Assembly (NCBI GenBank): GCA_036924855.1
Contig: JBAGRP010000001.1
Location: forward strand, 5,816,001 to 5,880,000
Direction of reading: 5' to 3'
DNA: 64,000 bases
From: Nitrobacteraceae bacterium AZCC 2146
GTDB lineage: Bacteria > Pseudomonadota > Alphaproteobacteria > Rhizobiales > Xanthobacteraceae
This document shows, piece by piece, positions 28,124 to 37,144 of the stretch (positions are counted from its first letter, which is position 1; every line of letters begins with the position of its first letter). Both the position numbers and the translations under genes were made by a program. The notes under the pieces are model-generated. The model was not told the DNA's origin. It did no database searches and was given only the letters and a program-made list of their open reading frames with translations.

Positions 28124-28773
28124 CGCGAATGCCGCCAAGGCGTTGTGTGCGAAGACTGTGGTGGTCACGCCCGGCGCCACCGCCGCGCCGGCCTTGATCA
28201 GACGCAGCCGGGGCTTGGCCAATTTCAGATGCACCTGGGTAACCAGCGGCTTCAGCGCAGGGGGCACTTTGCCGGACAATTCGGGCCACTCCAGAAGCCC
28301 ACCTCAGTCTCGCTGGCGACGAATTCGGCCGAGGGGAACAGCAGCGATTCGTTCTTAGCGTCGCTGATGCCCCACAGGTGGTCGGGGTGGGCGTGAGCGA
28401 ACAGGATCATGTCGATATCGCCCAGCGCGTAGCTCGCGGCGGCGAGATTGCCAAGCAGCCCGCCGGCGGTTTTCTGGAACTTGCCGCCGACTGCGTCGAT
28501 CAACACCAGCTCGTCGCCGGTGTTGACAAGGATGGTGTTGAGTTACAGCCCCGCCGGGCTAAACGGCTGGAACGTGGATGTGAGCAGGCCTGTTGCGTCC
28601 TCGGCTCGGTCGTCCCACAGCGCTTCGGCCGGGAACGCGAGCGCGCCGTCGCTGACGACGGTGATCTCGATGCTGACGAGCTTAAAGCGGTAGAAGCCAG
28701 GCTGCGCCTGCTTGCCCTCTTGGGGCGCGCGGGGGTGAGGGCCGCGCGCCGGTGATAGTAGCGGAGCGGGCAC
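28095..28773 (-). pseudogene. MBL-fold metallo-hydrolase relic
   Basis: The N-terminal piece (FYRFKLVSIEITVVSDGALA) runs to an in-frame TAA at about 28543. The same frame then continues as LNTILVNTGDELVLIDAVGG and the metal motif AHAHPDHLWGI. A frameshift near 28280 moves the remainder (SGKVPPALKPLVTQV) to another frame, and the C-terminal third is degenerate. At least two lesions make this a true pseudogene, not an error. The original was a metallo-beta-lactamase-fold hydrolase of about 300 residues. Confidence 0.75.
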
Positions 28774-28918
28774 GTAGGAGCGTCCGGCGATCGCGCATGA
28801 GCATGTCTGTTCTCCATTGCAATTGCTTCAGTCACTCTCAACCCAAGTGAGCTGGTCGCCTTGAGGGTCCGATCAGGCTGTCAGCCGATCTGATCAAGCA
28901 CCTAGGAGGCAGCGAGCG

Positions 28919-29002
28919 GCCGATCAGCCGAAAGTCGTCAAGGCCGCGGTGGACGATTTCATGGAAGCGTTGTGGGAGGCGATAGGCATCGTGCTCGCCG
29001 TA
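28919..29002 (+). pseudogene. RND efflux pump inner-membrane subunit fragment
   Basis: A 28-residue stretch (KVVKAAVDDFMEALWEAIGI, then VLAV) matches the segment before the fourth membrane helix region of AcrB/MexB-type pumps. Nothing of the rest of the gene remains on either side. Confidence 0.5.
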
Positions 29003-29180
29003 CTAATATTAGGCGATTGGTCGATAGGTATTGGCAGAGCCCGCGGGGTGACTTACGCTTCGGGTCTGATGCGCGGGACGTTAGCTTCTGACAATTGTTA
29101 TCTTTCCGATGGCTCACTATCGTTGGCTTTGAGATCCAAGCCTTTTTAATTCAAAGCCAATTCGGCAGCGAGTATGCCAT

Positions 29181-29298
29181 ATGAGCACAGATCGGTATCA
29201 AGAAATCGTTGCCTTTGTCCAAATTGCGCGAAGCGGAAGCTTTTCTGCAGCGGGTAAGCCACTCTACACTTTCAAAAAGGATACTGCGCCAGGCGAGA
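29181..29298 (+). pseudogene. LysR-family regulator N-terminal fragment
   Basis: ATG 29181 opens MSTDRYQEIVAFVQIARSGS then FSAAG, and after a frameshift near 29250 the recognition helix VSHSTLSKRI follows. This is the LysR helix-turn-helix; the effector domain is absent. Confidence 0.6.
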
Positions 29299-29623
29299 CC
29301 AACGGCGATGGTTTCCTCAATGGCGCATGGCATATGGCGAAGCCATGATCCGCTGAGCATAGCGCTGAGCCGGGGTTTTCTCTCACCGCTCAGGCCGCGT
29401 CGGCGGCCCTGATGTGCCGATCTTGCCGGACGCCGCGGTCGCCGGAGCACATGATCAGGCTGACCGAGATACGGAAATCGGCCCTTACGTTTGGGTGCGT
29501 CCGGACGATGATCGATCAACGTCGGCTCACCGTCAGTTTACCGCGAATGCTCTTCGATTGCCGAATAATCCCGCTGCGAAAGTGTTCTATCCTTGGGAGC
29601 GACATCGTCCCAAGGAAGGAAGC

Positions 29624-30037
29624 ATGATGCGGAAGACGATTATAGCCTTGTTCGCACTGGCAGCCGTCGGCTTAGTTCAGCCAACTGTGGCATCAGCTCG
29701 CGGAGGTGGCGGCGGCGGCCACGGAGGCGGTTTTGGCGGCGGCGGCGGTTTCCACGGCGGTGGCGGAGGTGGCTTCCACGGTGGTGGCTTTGGCGGAGGC
29801 GGCTTTCACGGCGGTGGCTTTCATGGAGGCTTCGCTGGGAATGGATTCCGCGGTGGAAGATTTCACGGGGGATTTCACAGGCGGGCGTTTGTAGGACTTG
29901 GCTTTGGCTCCTACTACGACGGATACTACCCGTACGCGTACAACGACTACTACGACGATGACGGCTGCTACGTCGTCCGTCGCCGCGTGCATACCAGCTA
30001 CGGTTGGCGGGTTCGCCCGGTCCGAGTCTGCGGATGA
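29624..30037 (+). CDS. Glycine-rich secreted protein
   Basis: 137 residues from ATG 29624 (AAGGAAGC upstream), with a signal peptide (TIIALFALAAVGLVQPTVAS, then ARG). Residues 26-80 are a low-complexity tract of Gly with regularly spaced His and Phe (FHGGG, GGGFHGGG). The tail is aromatic and acidic (YYDGYYPYAYNDYYDDDG) and ends in a Cys-containing basic segment. Such proteins are common in Bradyrhizobium and are presumed to be periplasmic or outer-surface proteins; His spacing could bind metal, but that is only a guess. A strong terminator follows at once, supporting a single-gene transcript. Confidence 0.75.
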   Translation: MMRKTIIALFALAAVGLVQPTVASARGGGGGGHGGGFGGGGGFHGGGGGGFHGGGFGGGGFHGGGFHGGFAGNGFRGGRFHGGFHRRAFVGLGFGSYYDGYYPYAYNDYYDDDGCYVVRRRVHTSYGWRVRPVRVCG

Positions 30038-30050
30038 TCATCAATGTTTA

Positions 30051-30084
30051 AAAAAACCCGCCGGCCAGCCGGCGGGTTTTTCTT
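30051..30084 (+). terminator. Rho-independent terminator
   Basis: An inverted repeat built on AACCCGCCGGC / GCCGGCGGGTT with a two-base loop, followed by TTTTTCTT, starts 13 bases after the glycine-rich protein gene. An A-tract on the left side makes it usable in both directions. Confidence 0.9.
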
Positions 30085-30427
30085 GCGATGGGAGCGGGTC
30101 GAAGGATTTACGCCATCTGGTCGCGTTCAAATACTGGTAGCAAACCCAGCTCATTAATCGACGTGGTTTTCGGACGCGGTTCCGGATTTGCTCCGAACTG
30201 GAAGTGGCCTCCGACAACCCGGAAAGAGGGCGAGCACTGCGACCTCGAGCATGAGCGCCGCGCCGATCATGAATAATCGACCCGAAAGAAATCCGGCTTT
30301 TCCTTCCGAAGGACAGCCTCCACAATCTTGTTTAACCAAGATATCTCCACCCGAAGCCCGAAAAGCTACCATCCGATTTCCAGAAAGAGACGGGAATCGC
30401 AGCTAGGGCGCCGCGGGCACGATCCTG
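30085..30427. other. Intergenic, no gene seen
   Basis: Short overlapping frames only; no domain, ribosome site or repeat recognised. Confidence 0.5.
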
Positions 30428-30682
30428 ATGTCGCGCATTTCGCCATGTAGGGCTTTGGAAGCGTCGTGTTTGATCGTGGCGGCCAATGGCGTGCGGCTGC
30501 TCGCGAGCGCGGTCGGGGCACTGATCGGCATTTATTGGTTCGATCTCGCTGCAATCGGATTTTTTGTCGCCATCGCGATTGGATTTTGTGCGTCCGCAGC
30601 AATGGCCGTGAACATCATGCTGAGGATGAACGAGTCTGCTCCGAGGTCGCTGCGAACGATCGATCAGACCGGCGTAAGCTAA
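30428..30682 (+). CDS. Small hypothetical membrane protein
   Basis: 84 residues with two likely membrane helices (LIVAANGVRLLASAVGALIG and FVAIAIGFCASAAMAVNIM). No clear ribosome site. It could be the C-terminal fragment of a larger transporter rather than a real gene, as the surroundings are rich in relics. Ends overlapping the cytochrome relic on the other strand. Confidence 0.35.
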   Translation: MSRISPCRALEASCLIVAANGVRLLASAVGALIGIYWFDLAAIGFFVAIAIGFCASAAMAVNIMLRMNESAPRSLRTIDQTGVS

Positions 30683-31283
30683 AGGTGCGCGAGATAATGG
30701 GCGAGCGCCGCGATCTCATCGTCGCTAAGAGAGTACGCGATAGACGCCATAGCGGCGACGCCGCTGCCCGATCTTGCGCCGGATTTGTAGTCATGTAGCG
30801 CTTTGACAAGATAGTCCTCGCGCTGCCCAGCGATGCGGGCCGTCCCCTTCGTTCCGGCAAATGTATCGGTGTGGCATGACGCACAGCTGCGTCCCGCCAC
30901 GATTTTTGCGCCTGCCTCCGCTTGAGACGATTCCACTAGCTTTGTCGCAGCAGCTGGCGGCAGCGAGGCGAAATAGGCACCGAGATTACGGATGTCCTCA
31001 TTGCTGAGTTGTTCGGCGATCGGCTGCATCGCCTCATTTTTCCGGGAGCCGCTGCGGAAGAAGACTAATTGCCACTGCAGGAAGAGATCCGGTTACCCCG
31101 CCAACGATGGGGTGTGTTCGGTTTGGGATACACCTCCCTCACCGTGACAAGACGCGCAGAGAGACGCCTTTTCCTTGACTGAATCTCCGCCGCGTCGGCC
31201 AGTCCTGCTGACAGCACAAGTACAGCGGCAGCCGACAATAACGCGCAAGCGCGCATCTCAGTGATCCAACAAATTCTTTTCAT
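30679..31283 (-). pseudogene. Di-haem class I cytochrome c, inactivated
   Basis: A signal peptide (CALLSAAAVLVLSAGLADAA) opens at 31283. A frameshift near 31185 then moves the mature part to another frame, where the first haem site CASCH appears. A TAA at 31093-31095 stops that frame, after which PDLFLQWQLVFF continues to the second haem domain (GRSCASCHTD) ending at 30679. The parent was a cytochrome c4-like protein of about 200 residues. Two independent lesions indicate decay. The last 116 residues remain open as a mono-haem domain without a signal peptide. Confidence 0.75.
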
Positions 31284-31605
31284 GGTTGACCTTCATGCGG
31301 TATCGCAACGCACCTGATTTGCTCTCAAGAAGAACTTCTGGAGCAAAGCCGAGCGTCATAAATCGTCCCGATTGTGACGGTTCCGAAGTGCTCAAACAAA
31401 ATTCGCGGAAGGTGCCCAATTTGATCCGCACGAAATTGTGATGCTCCCCTCAATCGCCTTTTGACCTTTGCGTTTCTGTTCCTATTGCTTTTGCGAGGGG
31501 GCCAAACTAATAAACCCGCAGGGGAAAATGCGGTCTCCCCTTGAGACTTCGGTCCAAGAACTGCGCAGCACTCGCTTCGTCGAGGAGATATGCGCATGGA
31601 TCAAA
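31284..31605. other. Intergenic, no gene seen
   Basis: Only short overlapping frames with no domain, repeat or terminator recognised. Confidence 0.45.
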
Positions 31606-32061
31606 GTAAAGCTCCATCTCCCCAGATGCCCTTTATGCACGGCTCGGCTTCGAAGCGGCGCCGATCATGGTCGACGTGCGGCGCGACGCTGATTTTGTCG
31701 GCGCCGATACGCTCGTCGCTGATGCGTTTCATTGCTCTCCCAGACAATGTCGAGCGGTGGCGGAGCGATTGGCCGAGCGGACGCCAAGTCGTCACCTACT
31801 GCGTCTGCGGACGTCAGGCCAGCCAAAGGATAGCGGCCGCATTACGCCTCATGGGAGTCGAGGCGAACTTCCTGGAAGGCGGCATTGCCGGCTGGACCGA
31901 CGGTTCGCGCCAAAGACAACGAATTCGTCGTCTCGCTCGACGGGATTTGGGTATTCACGGGGTTCGATAAGACACTATCCCAGGCAGGCCGCATCGCACT
32001 TTGGACCAGAGGCAACAGCGTCACTCGCTTCGACCAGATCGAGATCGAACCGTTGCCATAG
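31606..32061 (+). pseudogene. Rhodanese-domain fragment joined to a 3-keto-disaccharide hydrolase-type C-terminus
   Basis: Frame one reads SPDALYARLGFEAAPIMVDV then RRDADFVGADTLVADAF, the start of a rhodanese domain. After a frameshift near 31742 it continues as VVTYCVCGRQASQRIAAAL and FLEGGIAGW, with the active-loop Cys in place. Near 31900 the sequence changes to NEFVVSLDGIWVFTGFDKTL then AGRIALWTRGNSVTRFD, the C-terminus of DUF1080 (GH16-like, laminin-G fold) proteins, ending at TAG 32059. Two unrelated relics have been fused by deletion. Confidence 0.6.
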
Positions 32062-32127
32062 GTCTGCAATGAACCAGCCATCTACCGCGCGCTCCTTTCG
32101 GGGGCTGTCAGCACAAAGGAGATTCCC

Positions 32128-32853
32128 ATGGCCGTCATAACCGAACGCCGAAGCTTCATTCAGGGAGCGGGACTCCTTGCTGCCGCCGCATCAACAGCAA
32201 CGCTGGCGGTGAGCCCTGCATTCGCCCAAAACAACCAGCCGAACGGAGCCAGAATGATGCCGTATCAAGCAAAACCCCTGTCACTCGACCCGAAGGCGAT
32301 CAAGGGTATCTCGGAAAAGGTTCTCGTGAGCCATTATGAAAATAACTACGTTGGCGCCGTAAAGCGCCTCAACGCGATCGGCGAGCAGCTGGCCGAGCTC
32401 GATTTCGCTAAAGCGCCGAATTTCATGATCAACGGCTTGAAGCGTGAAGAGTTGATCGCTGCGAACTCGATGATTCTGCACGAGATATATTTCGACGGGC
32501 TCGGTGGGGGTGCCAGTGCGAGCGGCGCGCTGGCGGGGGCTATCGCCCGCGATTTCGGCAGCCTCGAGCGCTGGCGCACGGAATTTGTCGCGATGGGCAA
32601 GGCAGAAGGCGGCGGCTCCGGCTGGGTGATCCTGTCCTACTCGCCGCGCGACAAACGCCTAGTCAATCAATGGGCGGCGGACCACACCACGACACTAGCA
32701 GGCGGCCGGCCAGTGCTGGTGCTCGACATGTACGAGCACGCCTATCATATGGACTATGGTGCGGCGGCCGCGCGCTATGTCGACATCTATATGGAGGCAA
32801 TCCGCTGGGACAACGCTGCGAAGCTGTACGATCAGTACGGCCGCGAAAGCTAG
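32128..32853 (+). CDS. sodB: Superoxide dismutase (Fe/Mn), Tat-exported
   Basis: 241 residues with AAGGAGATTCCC before the ATG. The N-terminus is a Tat signal (ERRSFIQGAGLLAAAAS, cleavage near AFAQ). The mature enzyme carries the metal ligands His69 (VSHYENNY), His118 (ILHEIYF), Asp200 and His204 (DMYEHAYHMDYG), the Fe/Mn superoxide dismutase set. It converts superoxide to hydrogen peroxide and oxygen, here in the periplasm. Tat export fits folding with metal in the cytoplasm. Iron versus manganese cannot be settled from the sequence alone. It is intact although its neighbours are relics. Confidence 0.9.
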   Translation: MAVITERRSFIQGAGLLAAAASTATLAVSPAFAQNNQPNGARMMPYQAKPLSLDPKAIKGISEKVLVSHYENNYVGAVKRLNAIGEQLAELDFAKAPNFMINGLKREELIAANSMILHEIYFDGLGGGASASGALAGAIARDFGSLERWRTEFVAMGKAEGGGSGWVILSYSPRDKRLVNQWAADHTTTLAGGRPVLVLDMYEHAYHMDYGAAAARYVDIYMEAIRWDNAAKLYDQYGRES

Positions 32854-32883
32854 TGGCTGCCGCGCGCGATCGCCCGCAGCTCG

Positions 32884-33155
32884 ACACGGCGAGGGCCTTC
32901 GGCCCGAAATTATCTCAGCCTAACGGCTTCAAGACTTTCATCGTGTCGGGCGGCGGCGTCGAATTCATGCGCGCCTTCGCCGAATGCGTCTACGGCATCG
33001 CGCCGTACGACGCGGACTTAGCTGCCATTGAGCAACATCGGCATGAAGCAGTGCGCATGCTCGAGGACGTGATCGGGCAATGCGCCGAGGGCGCCCTGCC
33101 CGCATGTCGCTTGATGGAAACGCTGTTCGAGAGACTGCGTAACGGTCACGGATGA
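32884..33155 (+). pseudogene. Chimeric relic: HAD-type phosphatase piece joined to an unknown helical C-terminus
   Basis: The first part (NGFKTFIVSGGGVEFMRAFA, then ECVYGIAP) is motif II of HAD-like phosphatases. It switches near 33010 to an unrelated helical tail (IEQHRHEAVRMLEDVIGQCA). The open frame begins far upstream inside the superoxide dismutase gene and has no start of its own. Confidence 0.5.
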
Positions 33156-33420
33156 GAGTATTGATCTGCCCCCTTTGAAGTTCTCTAATCGCGCTCGTCA
33201 ATAGCTTTTCTTCCATGACTGGGCGTTCTCGCCGGGCTCAGAGTTCTCTCCGCGGTCGATGGTCTGCATCGCCGCATGTTGGCGTCGGATGGTGGAAGTG
33301 GTCCACGTGGTCATCATGGAAGGTGCGGTGATGCCACACTCAAAGGGACGGCCTGATCCGCGCCATGCGTCCCGGCGGGGACGCGCCGTTGGAAGCGTTG
33401 TCAGGGCAGCATGGATCTGA

Positions 33421-34328
33421 TCATGCGGCCACAGCGCTCCAACGGAACGGAGTGTTTGTCTTCCACATTGCGTGAAGAATGACGGCGAGCTTCCGTGCCA
33501 CAGCGACGCGCGCTTTCTTGAAGCCAGCAACCTTAGCGAGCTTGAGGCCCCAGGCCTTGAGGGTCGAGAAGGCCTTGGTTCTCGTGAGTAACGTCGTGGC
33601 GGCCTCATAGAGATGCTTACGCGTCATCTGGTTTCCGTGTTTGGAGATCCGCCCATTCCGGCTGACTTCGCCTGACTCGTAGCGCCGCGGCGTCAATCCG
33701 AGATAAGCGCCTGCGCTCGACGATCGCTTTAAGCGCTCGGCATCATCGAAGACCGACGCAACCGAGAGAGCCGTGATCGCGCCGACGCCCGGAGCTGTCA
33801 TAAACAAGCGTGCTGCCCGCGACGATCTCTTCGGCCCGCAAGGCAAAGCCCCCGCTGGCTTTGCCAAACAGCACACCGAAGGTGCGCAAGAGCCCCCGGA
33901 TTTCGTTCTCCAGCTTGACGCGGGTCCGAACGAGAACCTCACGAGCGGCCAACAACGATCGAACCTCGTAGCTATCTCGGGACTTGATCCGGACGTGCTT
34001 GAACCAGCCTGTGCGAACGATCTGGGCGAGCCCAGCGGCATCATTCCGGTCGGTCTTGTTCGGCCGCATCTTCAAGGCAGCATGGGCGTGCCGAGCATCC
34101 ATGCAGACGATTGGGATGCCTCGATCGTGCAATTCATTTTATAGCTATACAGCCAGCGGACATCTCCATCCCGACACGAACCAGATCGGGCGCGTTCTTC
34201 GACAACCAAGAACTGATTGTCTCTGGGCAGGTCGCGATCTTCTTCTCGGCCGTGATCCGTCCCGTCTCATCGACGACGCAGACAGCTGTTACTTCCTGCG
34301 AGACATCAAGTGCGGCATACTTCGTCAT
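33421..34328 (-). mobile_element. IS110-family transposase, frameshifted
   Basis: The N-terminal frame (MTKYAALDVSQEVTAVCVVD, from 34328) holds the first Asp and the Glu (VGMEMSAG) of the DEDD catalytic set. A +1 shift near 34130 moves to the frame with NKTDRNDAAGLAQIV (the two later Asp residues). A second shift near 33805 leads to the Tnp_20 domain (APGVGAITALSVASVFDD, GLTPRRYESGE), ending at 33421. Restored, it would be about 300 residues. IS110 elements lack long inverted repeats; the exact ends were not resolved. Inactive as it stands. Confidence 0.8.
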
Positions 34329-34475
34329 GGCAGCTCCCCTTCATTTGCGGTGCAAAGACCGATCCTTCGATACGATCAGTCTGGGGAGCTGCCGCTCAAA
34401 CGTCGAGTGCGCCACCCGCGATTACGCTAAGTGGTCCTCCCTGAAGTATGGTTTTGACCATGGAGGAGACGATCA

Positions 34476-34643
34476 ATGGCGAGGAAGAGGCATACAGCGG
34501 AAGAGATCGTTGCGAAGCTGCGACAGGTTGATGTGCTGATCGCGCAGGGCCGGCAGGTTGGCGACGCGGTCCGCTCGATAGGCGTAACGGAAGTTACATA
34601 TTATCGGTGGCGGAATGAGTACGGCGGGTTGAAGGGAGATTGA
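34476..34643 (+). mobile_element. IS3-family OrfA fragment, cut by another IS end
   Basis: A 55-residue frame (MARKRHTAEEIVAKLRQVDV to YYRWRNEYGGLKGD) is the helix-turn-helix protein OrfA of IS3-type elements, preceded by GGAGGAG. Intact OrfA continues after YGGLK for about 35 residues. Here it stops at the sequence TGACCGGCCCC, which looks like the terminal end of a second element. Confidence 0.7.
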
Positions 34644-34674
34644 CCGGCCCCCACGAAGTGGTCCGTTTGGAATG

Positions 34675-34992
34675 TTAGTTTAGAGCCGGCGTCTGCGCCA
34701 CCAGTTTTGGGGTCGGCCAGACGAGCGCTTCTGGCGCTGGCGGTCGATATCCCAGCGATGGGTGCGGACGCACCGTATTGTAGTGGCGTCGCCAATTTTA
34801 GATCACGATCTGTGCCTCCTTTACGGTGTAGAAGATTTCGCTGTTGAGCAGTTCGTCGCGCAGCTTGCCATTGAAGCTTTCGCAATAGCCGTTCTCCCAC
34901 GGGCTTCCAGGTTCGATATAGGCGGTCTTGGCGCCGACGGCAGTGATCCAATCCCGGAGAGCCTTAGCGACAAACTCGGGGCCATAGCACAT
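34675..34992 (-). mobile_element. IS3-family OrfB (integrase) C-terminal remnant
   Basis: The C-terminal third of an IS3 Orf[14 protein letters not shown], then [19 protein letters not shown] with the final catalytic Glu, and [19 protein letters not shown] at 34798-34800 replaces an expected Glu codon, and the frame continues WRRHYNTVRPHPSLGYRPP to 34675. The N-terminal two thirds are missing. Confidence 0.75.
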
Positions 34993-35117
34993 TGGGAAGC
35001 GGCGCGGCGAAGCTTATCCAAGTTGCGCAGCCGCGCCGCCTGGGGTGGCCATGGCCGGTCAACAGATCTCTAAATTAGAGGTGTTCGACGCCTCATTTGG
35101 AGGGAGAGAGACCGACC

Positions 35118-35552
35118 ATGACCAAGCATCAGATTATGCCATCCGACGCCGTGCTGGTAGCGATTGATATCGCCAAGGCCCGCAACGAAGTACTGATCGA
35201 AGCTGTGGGCAGTGCCAGACACCCGCGCCTGTCGGTGATGAACACTCGAACCGAGCACGATCGTCTGATCGAGCTGCTGTTGGACTATGGCAAGAAGGTA
35301 GTCTGTGGGTTCGAAGCAACTGGCAATTATCATAGACCGATTGCCTGGAGGCTTTTGCAGGCTGGCTTCGACGTCCGGCTGGTCTCGTCGATTGCGTTGG
35401 CTCGCACGCGCGAGGCGCTGCACAATGGGTGGGACAAGAACGATCCAAAAGATGCGCAGGTAATGCATATGCTTAGGATCGGTGCCTCGCAGCATTATCA
35501 CGATCCGCTGCTTCGAGGCCGAGTGCGTAAATGGCTAAAAAACCGATTCTGA
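35118..35552 (+). mobile_element. IS110-family transposase (second type), C-terminally truncated
   Basis: Starts at ATG 35118 with GGAGGGAGAGAG upstream. The catalytic residues of the N-terminal DEDD domain are visible: VAIDIAKARNE, CGFEATGNY and NDPKDAQVMHM. The frame diverges after QHYHDPLLRG, where full-length copies continue for about 200 residues, and ends at a junction with an autotransporter fragment. A different subgroup from the element at 33.4 kb. Confidence 0.75.
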
Positions 35553-35564
35553 GCGCCGATCTGG

Positions 35565-35750
35565 CGGCTATTTTCCACGATGAACTTGGTGCCATTCAGC
35601 GTGCCCGCGGTGAAGATCGTGTAGGTGGTGCGCTGCGTCAGCCGCGCTAGCGGCTCGACCACGACGCGGCCTGCGATGTCAGCGGTGCCGGTGACGATGG
35701 CCTTGTCGCTGATGGCGCCCTGTATCTGCACGAGATAGGTCTGCGAGAGC
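35565..35750 (-). pseudogene. Autotransporter passenger fragment
   Basis: About 60 residues (QTYLVQIQGAISDKAIVTGT, then VVVEPLARLTQRTTYTIFTA) match the beta-helix to barrel linker of large autotransporter proteins. No start or barrel remains; it lies between the IS110 end and the VOC gene. Confidence 0.55.
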
Positions 35751-35771
35751 TGGGAAGCCACAGCACTCGGC

Positions 35772-36665
35772 TCATTTCGACGCCGCATGCAATTCGGCGA
35801 CATGGCCGCCCGGGAACTGCACCAGTGCGATATCACGGTGGTCCGAATTGAAGGCGTCGACCAGGACGGTGAGGCCAGCGGCCTTTGCCTTGCCGAGCGT
35901 TTCGAAGAGGTTGGGCACCTCATACCCGGTCATCTCGCGGCCATAAGGGTAGGGAAGATGCCCGTCGGTCACCAGCACGGTCATCTTACCGAACACAGAT
36001 TCGATCCGGATGCGACGATAGGCGTCGCCGGCACGGCCGATCTCCACGCCGGGGGCGCGCCCGTTATCAGATACGATTTTTCCTTGCGAGAAGCGCACAA
36101 AGCTCCTGACGAAGGCGTCCGCCCGGTCGGGCGAAACATAGACGCGGTTTTCCGGCACGGTCTGGAACGCGGCGTAGTTGGGTTTGGTCGTATGCCAGTA
36201 AAGCTGCATGTTGACGCCGCCCGGCCACTGGATCACGGCATCGCGACCGATCGGGTCGGGGAATGGTGCGACGATGATGTTGGCTCCCGCCGCGCGAGCA
36301 GCTTTGATGGCGGCGTCCATGTCGGCGACGAGGTATCCCGTCCGTTCCGCGCCGAACGGATAGGGGATCGGGGTTTTGAAGCCGAATAGGGAGACGGTGC
36401 CGACCGGCGTCTGGATCAGTTGCGAGGTCGTGCTGCTTGGTGTCGGAGTCACCGTCGCGACCACCTGTTTGGTGCTTTGGCCACCGAACGTTGCCGTGAA
36501 ACTTGCAGCGAATTTATCGACATCGTCGGGCGCGACGTAGACATGCGTCGTGTCGTATTGCGAGCCGACGCCAACCAGGGGCGCGGCGTCGCGCGCGCCG
36601 GCGACGGAATTGGCGGCCAGGGTGGCTATGGCAACGGCAGCGATGAGTGAGCGGAGGCGGACCAT
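35772..36665 (-). CDS. Secreted glyoxalase/VOC superfamily protein
   Basis: 297 residues from ATG 36665 with AAGGAGCCCGC upstream. Signal peptide: SLIAAVAIATLAANSVAGAR. Two related VOC-like repeats follow (THVYVAPDDVDKFAASFTAT and NRVYVSPDRADAFVRSFVRF), each ending in a QWPGG or QFPGG strand with a late Leu/Glu (MQLYWH, VAELHA). The arrangement is that of glyoxalase/dioxygenase folds, but export to the periplasm is unusual for them. It is the last gene of the minus-strand operon. Substrate unknown. Confidence 0.78.
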   Translation of the reverse strand: MVRLRSLIAAVAIATLAANSVAGARDAAPLVGVGSQYDTTHVYVAPDDVDKFAASFTATFGGQSTKQVVATVTPTPSSTTSQLIQTPVGTVSLFGFKTPIPYPFGAERTGYLVADMDAAIKAARAAGANIIVAPFPDPIGRDAVIQWPGGVNMQLYWHTTKPNYAAFQTVPENRVYVSPDRADAFVRSFVRFSQGKIVSDNGRAPGVEIGRAGDAYRRIRIESVFGKMTVLVTDGHLPYPYGREMTGYEVPNLFETLGKAKAAGLTVLVDAFNSDHRDIALVQFPGGHVAELHAASK

Positions 36666-36717
36666 TTGCGGGCTCCTTAACGGTGGCGACAAACAAGCGG
36701 TGAGGAGGTGGGCTCGA

Positions 36718-37143
36718 TCATGTGCGTTCGCCCTCAGCCGCGTGGATCGAGACGATGACGAGGCCGGCTATGAGCCCGAGGTGCTCAAAGAACGCGTTCA
36801 ACGCCATGAAACGGTCGTGCCCGGTCAGGTGCCAGAAGTCATTTGCGGTCAGCATAGCGACGGCAGTTAGGACGCCCAGGCCTCCGGCCCCGAGCCAGAC
36901 CAGCCGCCCGAGCATCACGAGGGCCGAACCGCCTAGTTCGATGATGATCGCGAGCGCCGCCCAGAGCCAGCCTGGGTGCAGTCCGAAATGCTCCTGTTCA
37001 GCGATGGCCGCGCTGAAGTCGGAGAGCTTCGTCAGGCCACCGATCAAGAAAGCCGAAACCAGAGCCAACCGCGCGGCAGGCCATATCAAGGGCGCCCCCA
37101 GGATCGCGCGTACCCAGCGCGGCGTTTTCGCAGCACGGCCCAT
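36718..37143 (-). CDS. DoxX-family membrane protein
   Basis: 141 residues, four membrane helices (WPAARLALVSAFLIGGLTKL, LWAALAIIIELGGSALVML, GGLGVLTAVAMLTANDF, LGLIAGLVIVSIHAAEG). The pattern GGLTKL...ELGGSALVMLGR is the DoxX/YphA signature. DoxX proteins are linked to quinone or thiol redox at the membrane in some bacteria. The ATG at 37143 lies 1 base past the upstream gene's stop codon, so translation is probably coupled. Confidence 0.85.
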   Translation of the reverse strand: MGRAAKTPRWVRAILGAPLIWPAARLALVSAFLIGGLTKLSDFSAAIAEQEHFGLHPGWLWAALAIIIELGGSALVMLGRLVWLGAGGLGVLTAVAMLTANDFWHLTGHDRFMALNAFFEHLGLIAGLVIVSIHAAEGERT

Positions 37144-37144
37144 C

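Noticed and set aside
29700..29880. Short direct repeats suggesting a CRISPR-like or tandem repeat array
   Set aside because: They are codon-level GGC/GGT repeats encoding the Gly-rich protein; spacing is irregular and in frame with a signal peptide and terminator.
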